Shown here piece by piece: positions 57,059 through 64,000 of a stretch of 64,000 nucleotides of DNA. The translations under genes and the position numbers were made by a program. The stretch spans positions 62,001 through 126,000 of the forward strand of contig NZ_JAIVKM010000002.1 of the NCBI RefSeq assembly GCF_020523985.1, in the 5' to 3' direction. Below the pieces are notes generated by a model. That model ran no database searches and was not told the origin of the DNA. It worked only from the letters and a program-made list of their open reading frames with translations. The first letter of the stretch is position 1, and every line of letters starts with the position of its first letter. The DNA is from Mangrovibacter yixingensis (lineage in GTDB: Bacteria; Pseudomonadota; Gammaproteobacteria; Enterobacterales; Enterobacteriaceae).

Positions 57059-57799
57059 ATGACAGAACCTTCCTGCTTAACAGAACCCACAACGACGGCC
57101 ACCTGGGCTGAAGGATGTAAAGACAGCCTGCCGATTGTTATCAGCTACCTGCCTGTCGCCTTTGCTTTTGGGCTGAACGCCACCAAACTGGGATTTACTC
57201 CCCTCGAGGCCACTTTTTTTTCTTGTATTGTGTATGCAGGAGCCAGCCAGTTCGTGATAACAGCCATGTTATCTGCCGGCAGCGCCCTGTGGGTGGCGGC
57301 TTTAACTGTGATGGCGATGGATGTTCGCCATATCCTTTATGGCCCTTCACTGCAAAGCCGCATTCGCACCAGGCTAACAGGCTCGCGCACCGCAATATGG
57401 GCATTTGGGCTAACCGATGAAGTCTTTGCAGCAGCCACCGCCAAACTGGTGCGTGACAACCGCCGCTGGAGTGAATCCTGGATGATAGCCATTGCCCTGA
57501 CATCCTGGTGTTCCTGGGTATTAGGCACGCTGGCTGGAGCCTGGTCAGGCAATGGCCTGCTTGATCACTGGCCTGTTGTGGAGGCTTCACTGAGTTTTAT
57601 GTTGCCAGCGTTATTTTTAAGTTTTCTGCTGGCCTCATTTCAACGCAAACAATCCTGGTGTGTCGCTGCTGCGCTGGCTGGTGCCGTAATGGGGATTACG
57701 CTTTTTTCGATTCCAGCGGCGATTCTCTGCGGGATAGTCTGTGGCTGTACAGCCGCGTTGATTCAGGCATTTTACCAGGAGGCCAGTGATGAGCATTGA
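57059..57799 (+). CDS. ygaZ: L-valine exporter subunit YgaZ (AzlC family)
   Basis: 246 residues (E. coli 245). Seven or eight membrane segments; [41 protein letters not shown] is the AzlC signature. With YgaH it forms a branched-chain amino-acid exporter, shown for valine and methionine in E. coli. It overlaps ygaH by 14 bases. Confidence 0.94.
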   Translation: MTEPSCLTEPTTTATWAEGCKDSLPIVISYLPVAFAFGLNATKLGFTPLEATFFSCIVYAGASQFVITAMLSAGSALWVAALTVMAMDVRHILYGPSLQSRIRTRLTGSRTAIWAFGLTDEVFAAATAKLVRDNRRWSESWMIAIALTSWCSWVLGTLAGAWSGNGLLDHWPVVEASLSFMLPALFLSFLLASFQRKQSWCVAAALAGAVMGITLFSIPAAILCGIVCGCTAALIQAFYQEASDEH

Positions 57800-58124
57800 T
57801 GTCTTTGTTCTCGGGCTGTTCGTTGGTTGTGTCAACTATCTGTTCCGCTACTTGCCTCTGCGCCTTAACCGGGGGAACAACCCACAGAACCGGCGCAGTG
57901 CAGCCACTATTTTACTCGACAGTATTGGTATCGCTTCTATTTGTGCCTTACTGGTTGTCTCTACTGCGCCAGATTTAATTCAGCATCACGAACATGCGTT
58001 ACCAATTGCTATTGGTTTCGGGGTATTGATTGCCAGTTTCTACCAGTTACGCACCATCATTATCCCCACATTACTCAGTGCATTGAGCTTTGGCCTGGTG
58101 CTGAAACTCATGAGTGGCGGCTAG
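57786..58124 (+). CDS. ygaH: L-valine exporter subunit YgaH
   Basis: 112 residues (E. coli 111). It has four membrane segments, and the AzlD-type sequence [18 protein letters not shown] is visible. It is the small partner of YgaZ. The gene lies 87 bases before mprA, as in E. coli. Confidence 0.93.
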   Translation: MMSIDVFVLGLFVGCVNYLFRYLPLRLNRGNNPQNRRSAATILLDSIGIASICALLVVSTAPDLIQHHEHALPIAIGFGVLIASFYQLRTIIIPTLLSALSFGLVLKLMSGG

Positions 58125-58171
58125 TTAGCAAACCTTAAGCGCACGAATAATCCATTTACTTTATTTATCAC

Positions 58172-58184
58172 TATAGTTACTATA
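58172..58184. promoter_or_regulatory. Candidate MprA (EmrR) operator
   Basis: TATAGTTACTATA is a perfect inverted repeat in the ygaH-mprA gap, 28 bases before the mprA start. MarR-family proteins often bind such AT-rich palindromes over their own promoter. The assignment is by position. Confidence 0.45.
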
Positions 58185-58211
58185 TCGGCTGCAACTAATG
58201 AGGTTAATCTA

Positions 58212-58742
58212 ATGGATAGTTCGTTCACGCCCATAGAACAAATGCTTAAGTTTCGTGCCAGCCGCCAAAAAACCTTTCCGTACCAGGAAATCTTACTGAC
58301 CCGCTTGTGTATGCACATGCAGGGTAAGTTGCTGGAAAACCGTAATAAAATGCTGAAAGCTCAGGGTATCAATGAAACCCTGTTTATGGCGTTGATCACG
58401 CTTGAGTCGCAAGAAAACCACAGTATCCAGCCTTCTGAACTAAGCTGTGCACTGGGTTCTTCCCGAACCAATGCCACCCGTATTGCTGATGAACTGGAAA
58501 AACGTGGTTGGATTGAACGCCGTGAGAGCGACAACGACAGGCGCTGCCTGCACTTGCAGTTAACCGAAAAAGGTAAAGACTTTCTTGATGAAGTATTGCC
58601 ACCACAGCACAGTTGTCTGCACATGCTCTGGTCATCACTGGATGAACAAGAAAAATCTCAGCTCGAAACAATCACGCGTAAATTGCTCCTGCGTCTTGAC
58701 CAGATGGAAGCCGATGAAACCGTGCTTGAAGCGGTACGGTAA
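58212..58742 (+). CDS. mprA: Transcriptional repressor MprA/EmrR
   Basis: 176 residues, E. coli size. The winged-helix is [48 protein letters not shown] (recognition helix and wing with DNDRR). The dimer parts are the N- and C-terminal helices. It represses emrAB until ligands such as salicylate or uncouplers bind. It is the first gene of mprA-emrA-emrB. Confidence 0.95.
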   Translation: MDSSFTPIEQMLKFRASRQKTFPYQEILLTRLCMHMQGKLLENRNKMLKAQGINETLFMALITLESQENHSIQPSELSCALGSSRTNATRIADELEKRGWIERRESDNDRRCLHLQLTEKGKDFLDEVLPPQHSCLHMLWSSLDEQEKSQLETITRKLLLRLDQMEADETVLEAVR

Positions 58743-58877
58743 CTCCCCCGCGTCGAATTGCAAGCCACAACCAGACAGATTCAACCTCAGGCCAGTTGAT
58801 TAACCAACTGGCCTGTCTGATAAAAACAGGGTCATGCCGACCAAACCTAAGAAAATAATAAGATGGTGGAGAATAGT

Positions 58878-60053
58878 ATGAGCGCAAATGCGGAAAATCA
58901 GGCACCGCAGCAGCACGCTAACAAAAAGAAAGGTAAGCGAAAGAACGCATTACTTTTCCTCACAACTCTTTTTGTTGTTATTGCGGTAGGTTACGGAATC
59001 TATTGGTTCCTGGTACTACGCCATTATGAAGATACCGACGATGCCTATGTTGCGGGAAACCAGGTACAGATTATGTCTCAGGTTTCCGGGAGCGTGACAA
59101 AAGTATGGGTTGATGACACCGACTTTGTTAAACAAGGCGATACGCTGGTCACTCTTGATCCAACAGATGCACAACTGGCTTTCGATAAAGCGAAAACTGC
59201 ACTGGCTTCCAGTGTGCGCTCAGTTCATCAATTGATGATCAACAGCAAGCAATACGAAGCAAATATTGCTCTGCAAAAAACCGCGTTAACTAAAGCGCAG
59301 AATGATTTAAAACGCCGTGTACCATTAGGAACCGATAACCTGATTGGTAAAGAAGAACTGCAACACGCGAAAGATGCTGTCGCCAGTGCGCAAGCTCAGC
59401 TTGATGTTGCTGTTCAACAGTACAACGCAAATAAAGCAATGTTGCTGGGCGATAAAATTGAAGACCAGCCAAGTGTAAAACAAGCCGCCGCAGCTGTGCG
59501 TGATGCATGGCTTGCTCTGCAACGTACCAACGTTGTCAGCCCGGTAACAGGTTATGTTTCCCGCCGAGCAGTTCAGGTTGGCGCACAAATCAGTGCCTCC
59601 AGTGCTCTGATGGCGATTGTACCGGCTCACCATATGTGGGTTGATGCTAACTTCAAAGAAACCCAACTGGCGCACATGCGCATTGGCCAGCCTGCTACCG
59701 TTGTCAGCGATATCTATGGCGATGACGTGAAATACACCGGTAAAGTGGTTGGCCTCGATATGGGCACCGGGAGCGCTTTCTCACTGCTGCCAGCACAAAA
59801 CGCCACCGGTAACTGGATCAAAGTGGTTCAACGCCTGCCTGTACGTATTGAGCTTGATGAGAAGCAACTGGAACAACATCCACTGCGTATCGGCCTGTCT
59901 ACACTGGTCACTGTGGATACCAGTGATAATGGCGGTAAAGTGCTGGCAAGCGAAGTACGCAAAACCCCAGCCTATGAAAGTAATGCGCGGAAGATTTCTC
60001 TGGCGCCAGTTAATAAGACTATCAACGATATTATCCGGGCCAACGAAGGGTAA
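58878..60053 (+). CDS. emrA: Multidrug efflux adaptor EmrA
   Basis: 391 residues from the ATG at 58878 (GGAG upstream); an earlier in-frame ATG at 58863 is less likely. It has one membrane segment (about 25-45). The HlyD-type periplasmic part has split lipoyl/barrel motifs (GNQVQIMSQVSGSVTKVWVDDTDFVKQGDTLVTLDPTDAQLAF and VVSPVTGYVSRRAVQVGAQI), with a long coiled coil between. It links EmrB to TolC. The gap to emrB is 14 bases. Confidence 0.95.
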   Translation: MSANAENQAPQQHANKKKGKRKNALLFLTTLFVVIAVGYGIYWFLVLRHYEDTDDAYVAGNQVQIMSQVSGSVTKVWVDDTDFVKQGDTLVTLDPTDAQLAFDKAKTALASSVRSVHQLMINSKQYEANIALQKTALTKAQNDLKRRVPLGTDNLIGKEELQHAKDAVASAQAQLDVAVQQYNANKAMLLGDKIEDQPSVKQAAAAVRDAWLALQRTNVVSPVTGYVSRRAVQVGAQISASSALMAIVPAHHMWVDANFKETQLAHMRIGQPATVVSDIYGDDVKYTGKVVGLDMGTGSAFSLLPAQNATGNWIKVVQRLPVRIELDEKQLEQHPLRIGLSTLVTVDTSDNGGKVLASEVRKTPAYESNARKISLAPVNKTINDIIRANEG

Positions 60054-60067
60054 GCAGCGGAGGGTGT

Positions 60068-61603
60068 ATGCCACAAAAACCGCTTGAGGGCCCACAACTG
60101 GTTGTCATGACCATTGCGCTGGCTCTGGCGACTTTCATGCAGGTGCTGGACTCGACAATTGCAAACGTCGCCATTCCCACCATAGCAGGTAACCTTGGCT
60201 CTTCGCTGAGCCAGGGCACCTGGGTAATTACCTCATTTGGGGTAGCGAATGCTATCTCCATCCCCATTACTGGTTGGCTTGCCAAACGGGTTGGTGAGGT
60301 AAAATTATTCCTGTGGTCCACGGCGGCTTTTGCCGTTGCCTCCTGGGCGTGCGGGATGTCCAATAGCCTGTCGATGCTGATTTTTTTCCGCGTCATACAA
60401 GGTGTGGTTGCAGGCCCGTTGATTCCGTTATCGCAAAGCTTGCTACTGAGCAACTACCCCCCGGCCAAGCGGAGTATTGCACTTGCGCTGTGGTCAATGA
60501 CAGTAATCGTTGCGCCGATTTGCGGCCCTATTCTGGGTGGCTGGATCAGCGATAACTACCATTGGGGTTGGATCTTCTTTATCAACGTTCCTATCGGCGT
60601 TATCGTGGTTTTGATGACACTGCAAACCCTGCGAGGGCGGGAAACACGGACCGAGCAACGGCGAATAGACGCCATTGGGCTGGCACTCCTGGTATTAGGT
60701 ATTGGCTGCCTGCAAGTTATGCTTGACCAGGGGAAAGAGCTCGACTGGTTCAATTCGAAAGAAATTATCATTCTGACGATTGTCTCCGTTGTTGCACTCA
60801 GTTTTCTGGTGGTATGGGAGCTTACCGACGACCACCCCATTGTGGATTTGTCGTTGTTTAAATCGAGAAACTTTACCATTGGCTGTCTGTGTATCAGCCT
60901 CGCTTACATGCTTTATTTCGGCGCAATTGTGTTGCTGCCGCAGTTATTGCAAGAAGTCTATGGCTACACAGCAACCTGGGCTGGTTTGGCATCGGCACCG
61001 GTCGGGGTTATTCCGGTCATACTGTCGCCCATTATTGGACGTTTTGCCCATAAGCTGGATATGCGCCGCCTGGTCACCTTCAGTTTTATTATGTACGCGG
61101 TGTGTTTCTACTGGCGGGCGTGGACATTTGAACCAGGCATGGATTTTGGCGCTTCTGCATGGCCACAGTTTATTCAAGGGTTTGCTGTTGCCTGCTTCTT
61201 TATGCCGCTAACGACCATTACGCTTTCCGGCCTGCCGCCGGAGCGCCTGGCCGCCGCATCCAGCTTGTCTAACTTTACGCGTACTCTGGCAGGTTCTATA
61301 GGGACGTCTATCACGACAACGATGTGGACCAACCGGGAATCACTGCACCATGCACATCTGACAGAATCTGTTACGCCGTATAACCCAAACGCGCAACAGA
61401 TGTACAACCAGTTAGAAGGCATGGGCATGTCTCACCAACAAGCTTCTGGTTATATTGCCCAGCAAATCACTAACCAGGGGCTGATTATCTCTGCCAATGA
61501 GATCTTCTGGATTTCAGCTGCCGTGTTTATTGTCCTGCTGAGCCTTGTGTGGTTTGCCAAACCACCGTTCAGTTCTGGCGGTGGTGGAGGTGGTGCGCAC
61601 TGA
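60068..61603 (+). CDS. emrB: Multidrug efflux MFS pump EmrB
   Basis: 511 residues, 14 membrane segments (DHA2 type). The start VMTIALALATFMQVLDSTIANVAIPTIAGNLGSSLSQGTWVITSFGVANAI includes the motif D1 LDSTIANVA. RVIQGVVAGPLIPLSQSLLLSNYPPAKRSIALALW is motif B. It expels hydrophobic drugs such as CCCP and nalidixate with proton exchange through EmrA-TolC. The end has a Gly-rich tail (SSGGGGGGAH). Confidence 0.95.
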   Translation: MPQKPLEGPQLVVMTIALALATFMQVLDSTIANVAIPTIAGNLGSSLSQGTWVITSFGVANAISIPITGWLAKRVGEVKLFLWSTAAFAVASWACGMSNSLSMLIFFRVIQGVVAGPLIPLSQSLLLSNYPPAKRSIALALWSMTVIVAPICGPILGGWISDNYHWGWIFFINVPIGVIVVLMTLQTLRGRETRTEQRRIDAIGLALLVLGIGCLQVMLDQGKELDWFNSKEIIILTIVSVVALSFLVVWELTDDHPIVDLSLFKSRNFTIGCLCISLAYMLYFGAIVLLPQLLQEVYGYTATWAGLASAPVGVIPVILSPIIGRFAHKLDMRRLVTFSFIMYAVCFYWRAWTFEPGMDFGASAWPQFIQGFAVACFFMPLTTITLSGLPPERLAAASSLSNFTRTLAGSIGTSITTTMWTNRESLHHAHLTESVTPYNPNAQQMYNQLEGMGMSHQQASGYIAQQITNQGLIISANEIFWISAAVFIVLLSLVWFAKPPFSSGGGGGGAH

Positions 61604-61629
61604 CGCCCCACAGTAAGGTATTAAAACGT

Positions 61630-61662
61630 AAGCGCGAGTGTTGTTAAGCTCGCGCTTTTTTA
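61630..61662 (+). terminator. emrAB terminator
   Basis: AAGCGCGAG and CTCGCGCTT arms with a T run, 26 bases after emrB. Confidence 0.9.
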
Positions 61663-61747
61663 TTGCACCATTCCCTGTGCAGTACAGTGCAAAGCAAGCA
61701 GCACCAGCTGCAAAATATTTTTTGCCAGAATCCCACCTGCCGCCCAT

Positions 61748-61776
61748 AAAAAAGAGAGGCTCACGGGCCTCTCTTC
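61748..61776 (-). terminator. luxS terminator
   Basis: Read on the reverse strand, GAGAGGCCC and its complement with loop GTGA are followed by T-rich DNA; about 45 bases past the luxS stop. It may also stop leftover emrB transcription. Confidence 0.8.
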
Positions 61777-61819
61777 TGACTGATAACAAACTGATTCAGT
61801 TCACCAGAACTGATGGCTG

Positions 61820-62335
61820 TCAGATATGCAGTTCTTTCAGCGTCTCTTTAGGCAGCGCCAGTTCCTGGTTGCTGTTTACCCCTACACCACGTTCAATAAT
61901 ATGGCGGGCAATATCCTGAGCCTCAGACAGAGAATGCATTTCCCAGGTACCACACTGGTAAACGTTCAGTTCTGGGATCTGAGATTGATCCTGAACTTTC
62001 AACACATCATTCATCGCCGCTTTCCAGGCATCAGCAACGCGCTGTTCGCCAGGCTGGCCAATCAGGCTCATATAAAACCCGGTACGGCAGCCCATCGGGG
62101 AAATATCAATGATTTCTACGCCATCACCATTGAGGTGATTACGCATAAAGCCAGCAAACAAGTGTTCAAGAGTATGAATGCCACGTTCTGGCATAACTTC
62201 CTGATTCGGGATACAAAAACGCAAGTCGAATACGGTAATAGTATCGCCATGCGGCGTATGCATCGTTTTCGCTACACGTACCGCTGGTGCGCCCATACGG
62301 GTATGGTCAACTGTGAAGCTATCCAACAATGGCAT
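61820..62335 (-). CDS. luxS: S-ribosylhomocysteine lyase LuxS
   Basis: 171 residues. The Fe-binding HTLEH (with the preceding [20 protein letters not shown]) and the later GCRTGFY with the catalytic Cys are present, and the E. coli sequence is matched nearly throughout. It splits S-ribosylhomocysteine into homocysteine and DPD, precursor of autoinducer-2. It is divergent from the micA RNA. Confidence 0.96.
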   Translation of the reverse strand: MPLLDSFTVDHTRMGAPAVRVAKTMHTPHGDTITVFDLRFCIPNQEVMPERGIHTLEHLFAGFMRNHLNGDGVEIIDISPMGCRTGFYMSLIGQPGEQRVADAWKAAMNDVLKVQDQSQIPELNVYQCGTWEMHSLSEAQDIARHIIERGVGVNSNQELALPKETLKELHI

Positions 62336-62373
62336 CTGATCACCTCCGATAAGTGATTTTTTTAAAAATAAAC

Positions 62374-62401
62374 TGAACTATTAATTCCGGGGCGAGTCTG
62401 A
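62374..62401 (+). promoter_or_regulatory. Sigma-E promoter of micA
   Basis: TGAACTA (62374-62380) and TCTGA (62397-62401) are separated by 16 bases, the layout of sigma-E promoters (GGAACTT-N16-TCTGA). The predicted start is at about 62408, the first base of micA. Confidence 0.85.
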
Positions 62402-62407
62402 GTATAT

Positions 62408-62480
62408 GAAAGACGCGCATTTGTTATCATCATCCCTGTCCTTAGAGATGAATTATTTGGCCACAGTAATGTGGCCTTTT
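62408..62480 (+). ncRNA. micA: MicA small RNA
   Basis: The 73 bases begin GAAAGACGCGCATTTG, as in E. coli MicA, the region that pairs with ompA mRNA. They continue through a short stem (CCCTG...CAGAG type) and end in the GGCCAC/GTGGCC hairpin with T-rich tail. The gene lies between luxS and gshA as in E. coli. MicA with Hfq represses ompA, lamB and others during envelope stress. The 5' seed looks unchanged; the loop region differs a little. Confidence 0.9.
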
Positions 62481-62488
62481 CTTTTGGT

Positions 62489-64000
62489 TCACGCCTGACG
62501 AGCAAGCAGAGCCTCAAATGTTTCGCTATCGCTTTCTTCCAGCACTTTCTGGCGCGTTACAGACGCATCACGTTCACGGTCAAAATCAGCCTGAGTGAGA
62601 ATCTCCAGCGGTTCCTTCATTAATAACTCGCGGTAATGAGCAGCCAGCGCTTTACCTGTACCACCAATACCATTATCGATCATAGATCGTAAAATACGCG
62701 CTGAATAGGTTAAATCTGGGTTCTCAAAGCTGGCAACCAACTGATCGCAAACATTCTGATAATCCGGAGTGCCCGCCATGTTATCCAGGGTTTGAGCCAC
62801 ACGGCGCAAATCAGCGAACAACGCCATACCTAATTCTTTCAGCGAGTGCTGTGTTGCCTGGCAGCCCGTTTCCAGCATGTCAAACATATCCAGCATCAGG
62901 CCCGGTTTGCGCCCTTCGATAATAACCTTGTTCCAGTTTTTACGGGTGCATGCCAATTCATCCTTGTTCATTTCTGGCGCATCAGCAAGCACACACCAAA
63001 TCATAAACAAGTCGAGGAAACGTACCTGGTTTTCATCCACACCAATGGGCGAGAAGGGGTTAATATCGAGCGAACGTACCTCAATATACTCCACACCACC
63101 GCGCAACAGCGCATCTGAAGGCGATTCACCCGGCCGGGTAACACGCTTGGGCCGAATCGGGGCATACAGCTCATTTTCAATCTGCAAAATATTGGTATTC
63201 AGCTGTAACCACTGACCATTCTTTTGCAGCCCCAATTCGCTGTATTCCAGTGAAGGAGTATGGATAGCCTGTTTCAGGTTCTCAACATAGCTTGAAAGGT
63301 GGTTGTAAGTGATATTCAGCTGGCTCTGGGATTTATTGGTATACCCCAGGTCGCTCAGACGTAGCGATGTACCATATGGCAGGTAATACAAGCCATTTTC
63401 TGTCTGCTCAAAAGGCAATGCGCTCGGTTTTCCTTGCAGGAACGAAGAGCAAATCGCCGGTGATGCCCCAAACAGATAAGGAATGACCCAGCCGAAACGG
63501 TAGTAATTACGAATCAGGCGGAAATAGCCTTCTGAAATGGCATCTTTGCCACTCACGTCATCGGAAATGCCAGCCCTCGCTTGCCAGAAAGACAACGGCA
63601 GCGAAAAGTTATAATGCACCCCCGAAATAGTTTGCATCAATGCACCGTAACGGTTTTTCAGCCCTTCACGGTAGAGTGTTTTGAAACGGCCAATATTAGA
63701 ACTGCCATACTGTGCCAGTTCAATCTCCTGCCCATTTTCAATAAAACACGGCATACTCAACGGCCACATCCGTTCATCACCAATGTTGTTAGCAGTATGA
63801 CGGTGTAAATCCCGCATAAAGAGCAGCATATGGTCAATGTCACGGTCTACTGGGGTAATAAACTCCAGCAGGGCTTCAGCAAAGTCCGTGGTAATCCATT
63901 TATGTGTCAGCGCAGCACCAAGACGTTCCGGATGCCCTGTTGTGGCAAGTGAGCCATCAGGTGCAACGCGCAGTGTTTCACGTTCCAGCCCACGGCGAAT
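62489..64000 (-). CDS. gshA: Glutamate-cysteine ligase GshA (5' end beyond window)
   Basis: About 503 residues are visible; the start is cut by the right edge, since E. coli GshA is 518. Reading continues into the edge with GLERETLRV, the conserved N-terminal motif with the ATP/Mg-binding Glu residues. Further motifs are [38 protein letters not shown] and [20 protein letters not shown]. It makes gamma-glutamylcysteine from glutamate and cysteine, the first step of glutathione synthesis. It converges on micA, whose end is 8 bases from the gshA stop. Confidence 0.95.
   Translation of the reverse strand: MRRGLERETLRVAPDGSLATTGHPERLGAALTHKWITTDFAEALLEFITPVDRDIDHMLLFMRDLHRHTANNIGDERMWPLSMPCFIENGQEIELAQYGSSNIGRFKTLYREGLKNRYGALMQTISGVHYNFSLPLSFWQARAGISDDVSGKDAISEGYFRLIRNYYRFGWVIPYLFGASPAICSSFLQGKPSALPFEQTENGLYYLPYGTSLRLSDLGYTNKSQSQLNITYNHLSSYVENLKQAIHTPSLEYSELGLQKNGQWLQLNTNILQIENELYAPIRPKRVTRPGESPSDALLRGGVEYIEVRSLDINPFSPIGVDENQVRFLDLFMIWCVLADAPEMNKDELACTRKNWNKVIIEGRKPGLMLDMFDMLETGCQATQHSLKELGMALFADLRRVAQTLDNMAGTPDYQNVCDQLVASFENPDLTYSARILRSMIDNGIGGTGKALAAHYRELLMKEPLEILTQADFDRERDASVTRQKVLEESDSETFEALLARQA

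Overview
The window looks like chromosome from a member of the Enterobacteriaceae. Its right third has the gene order of E. coli: stpA, alaE, ygaC, ygaM, nrdHIEF, proVWX, ygaY, ygaZH, mprA-emrAB, luxS, micA, gshA. The proteins there match their E. coli counterparts closely. Its left edge carries the 3' end of the tmRNA gene ssrA. In E. coli the interval between ssrA and stpA holds CP4-57 and the csiD-gab region. Here it is about 41 kb of different content and behaves as a variable zone. Oligogalacturonate lyase and a GH88/TRAP uronide locus suggest contact with plant material. I cannot name the genus.

Layout. 1-3684: right end of a prophage integrated in the ssrA 3' end (zinc-finger protein, exonuclease, xis, int, a two-gene accessory cassette, then the attachment duplicate). 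3685-5523: remains of an older ssrA island (truncated P4-type integrase, zinc-ribbon mini-protein, SOS-controlled DinI-like gene, basic protein). 6226-10770: NCS1 permease, GMC oxidoreductase and aldehyde dehydrogenase, probably one operon that takes up an alcohol and oxidises it to an acid. 10847-17332: MelB-like symporter, hexapeptide transferase, LEA-like periplasmic protein, GNAT, Sel1, YciI, then a sigma factor/permease/thioredoxin-like group. 17608-21452: oligogalacturonate lyase with an unrecognised divergent protein and a sugar isomerase. 21695-23791: lpxP and nlpC. 24067-31374: LacI regulator, GH88 hydrolase, TRAP transporter and DUF2264 protein, a compact uronide-disaccharide locus. 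31608-38438: PAS-chemoreceptor, a very large CHASE hybrid kinase and a REC-GGDEF cyclase, a likely phosphorelay to c-di-GMP. 38751-41174: a second BamA-type protein outside the usual bamA setting. 42395-44038: another membrane diguanylate cyclase. 45024-64000: the conserved core.

In the core, paired NrdR-like boxes precede nrdHIEF, a proU-type promoter precedes proVWX, and a sigma-E-type promoter precedes the micA small RNA. gshA runs off the right end. The best candidates for something undescribed are the prophage cassette at 2435-3487, the phosphorelay with its nearby BamA paralogue, the unrecognised protein beside oligogalacturonate lyase, and the hairpin cluster at 21470-21657.
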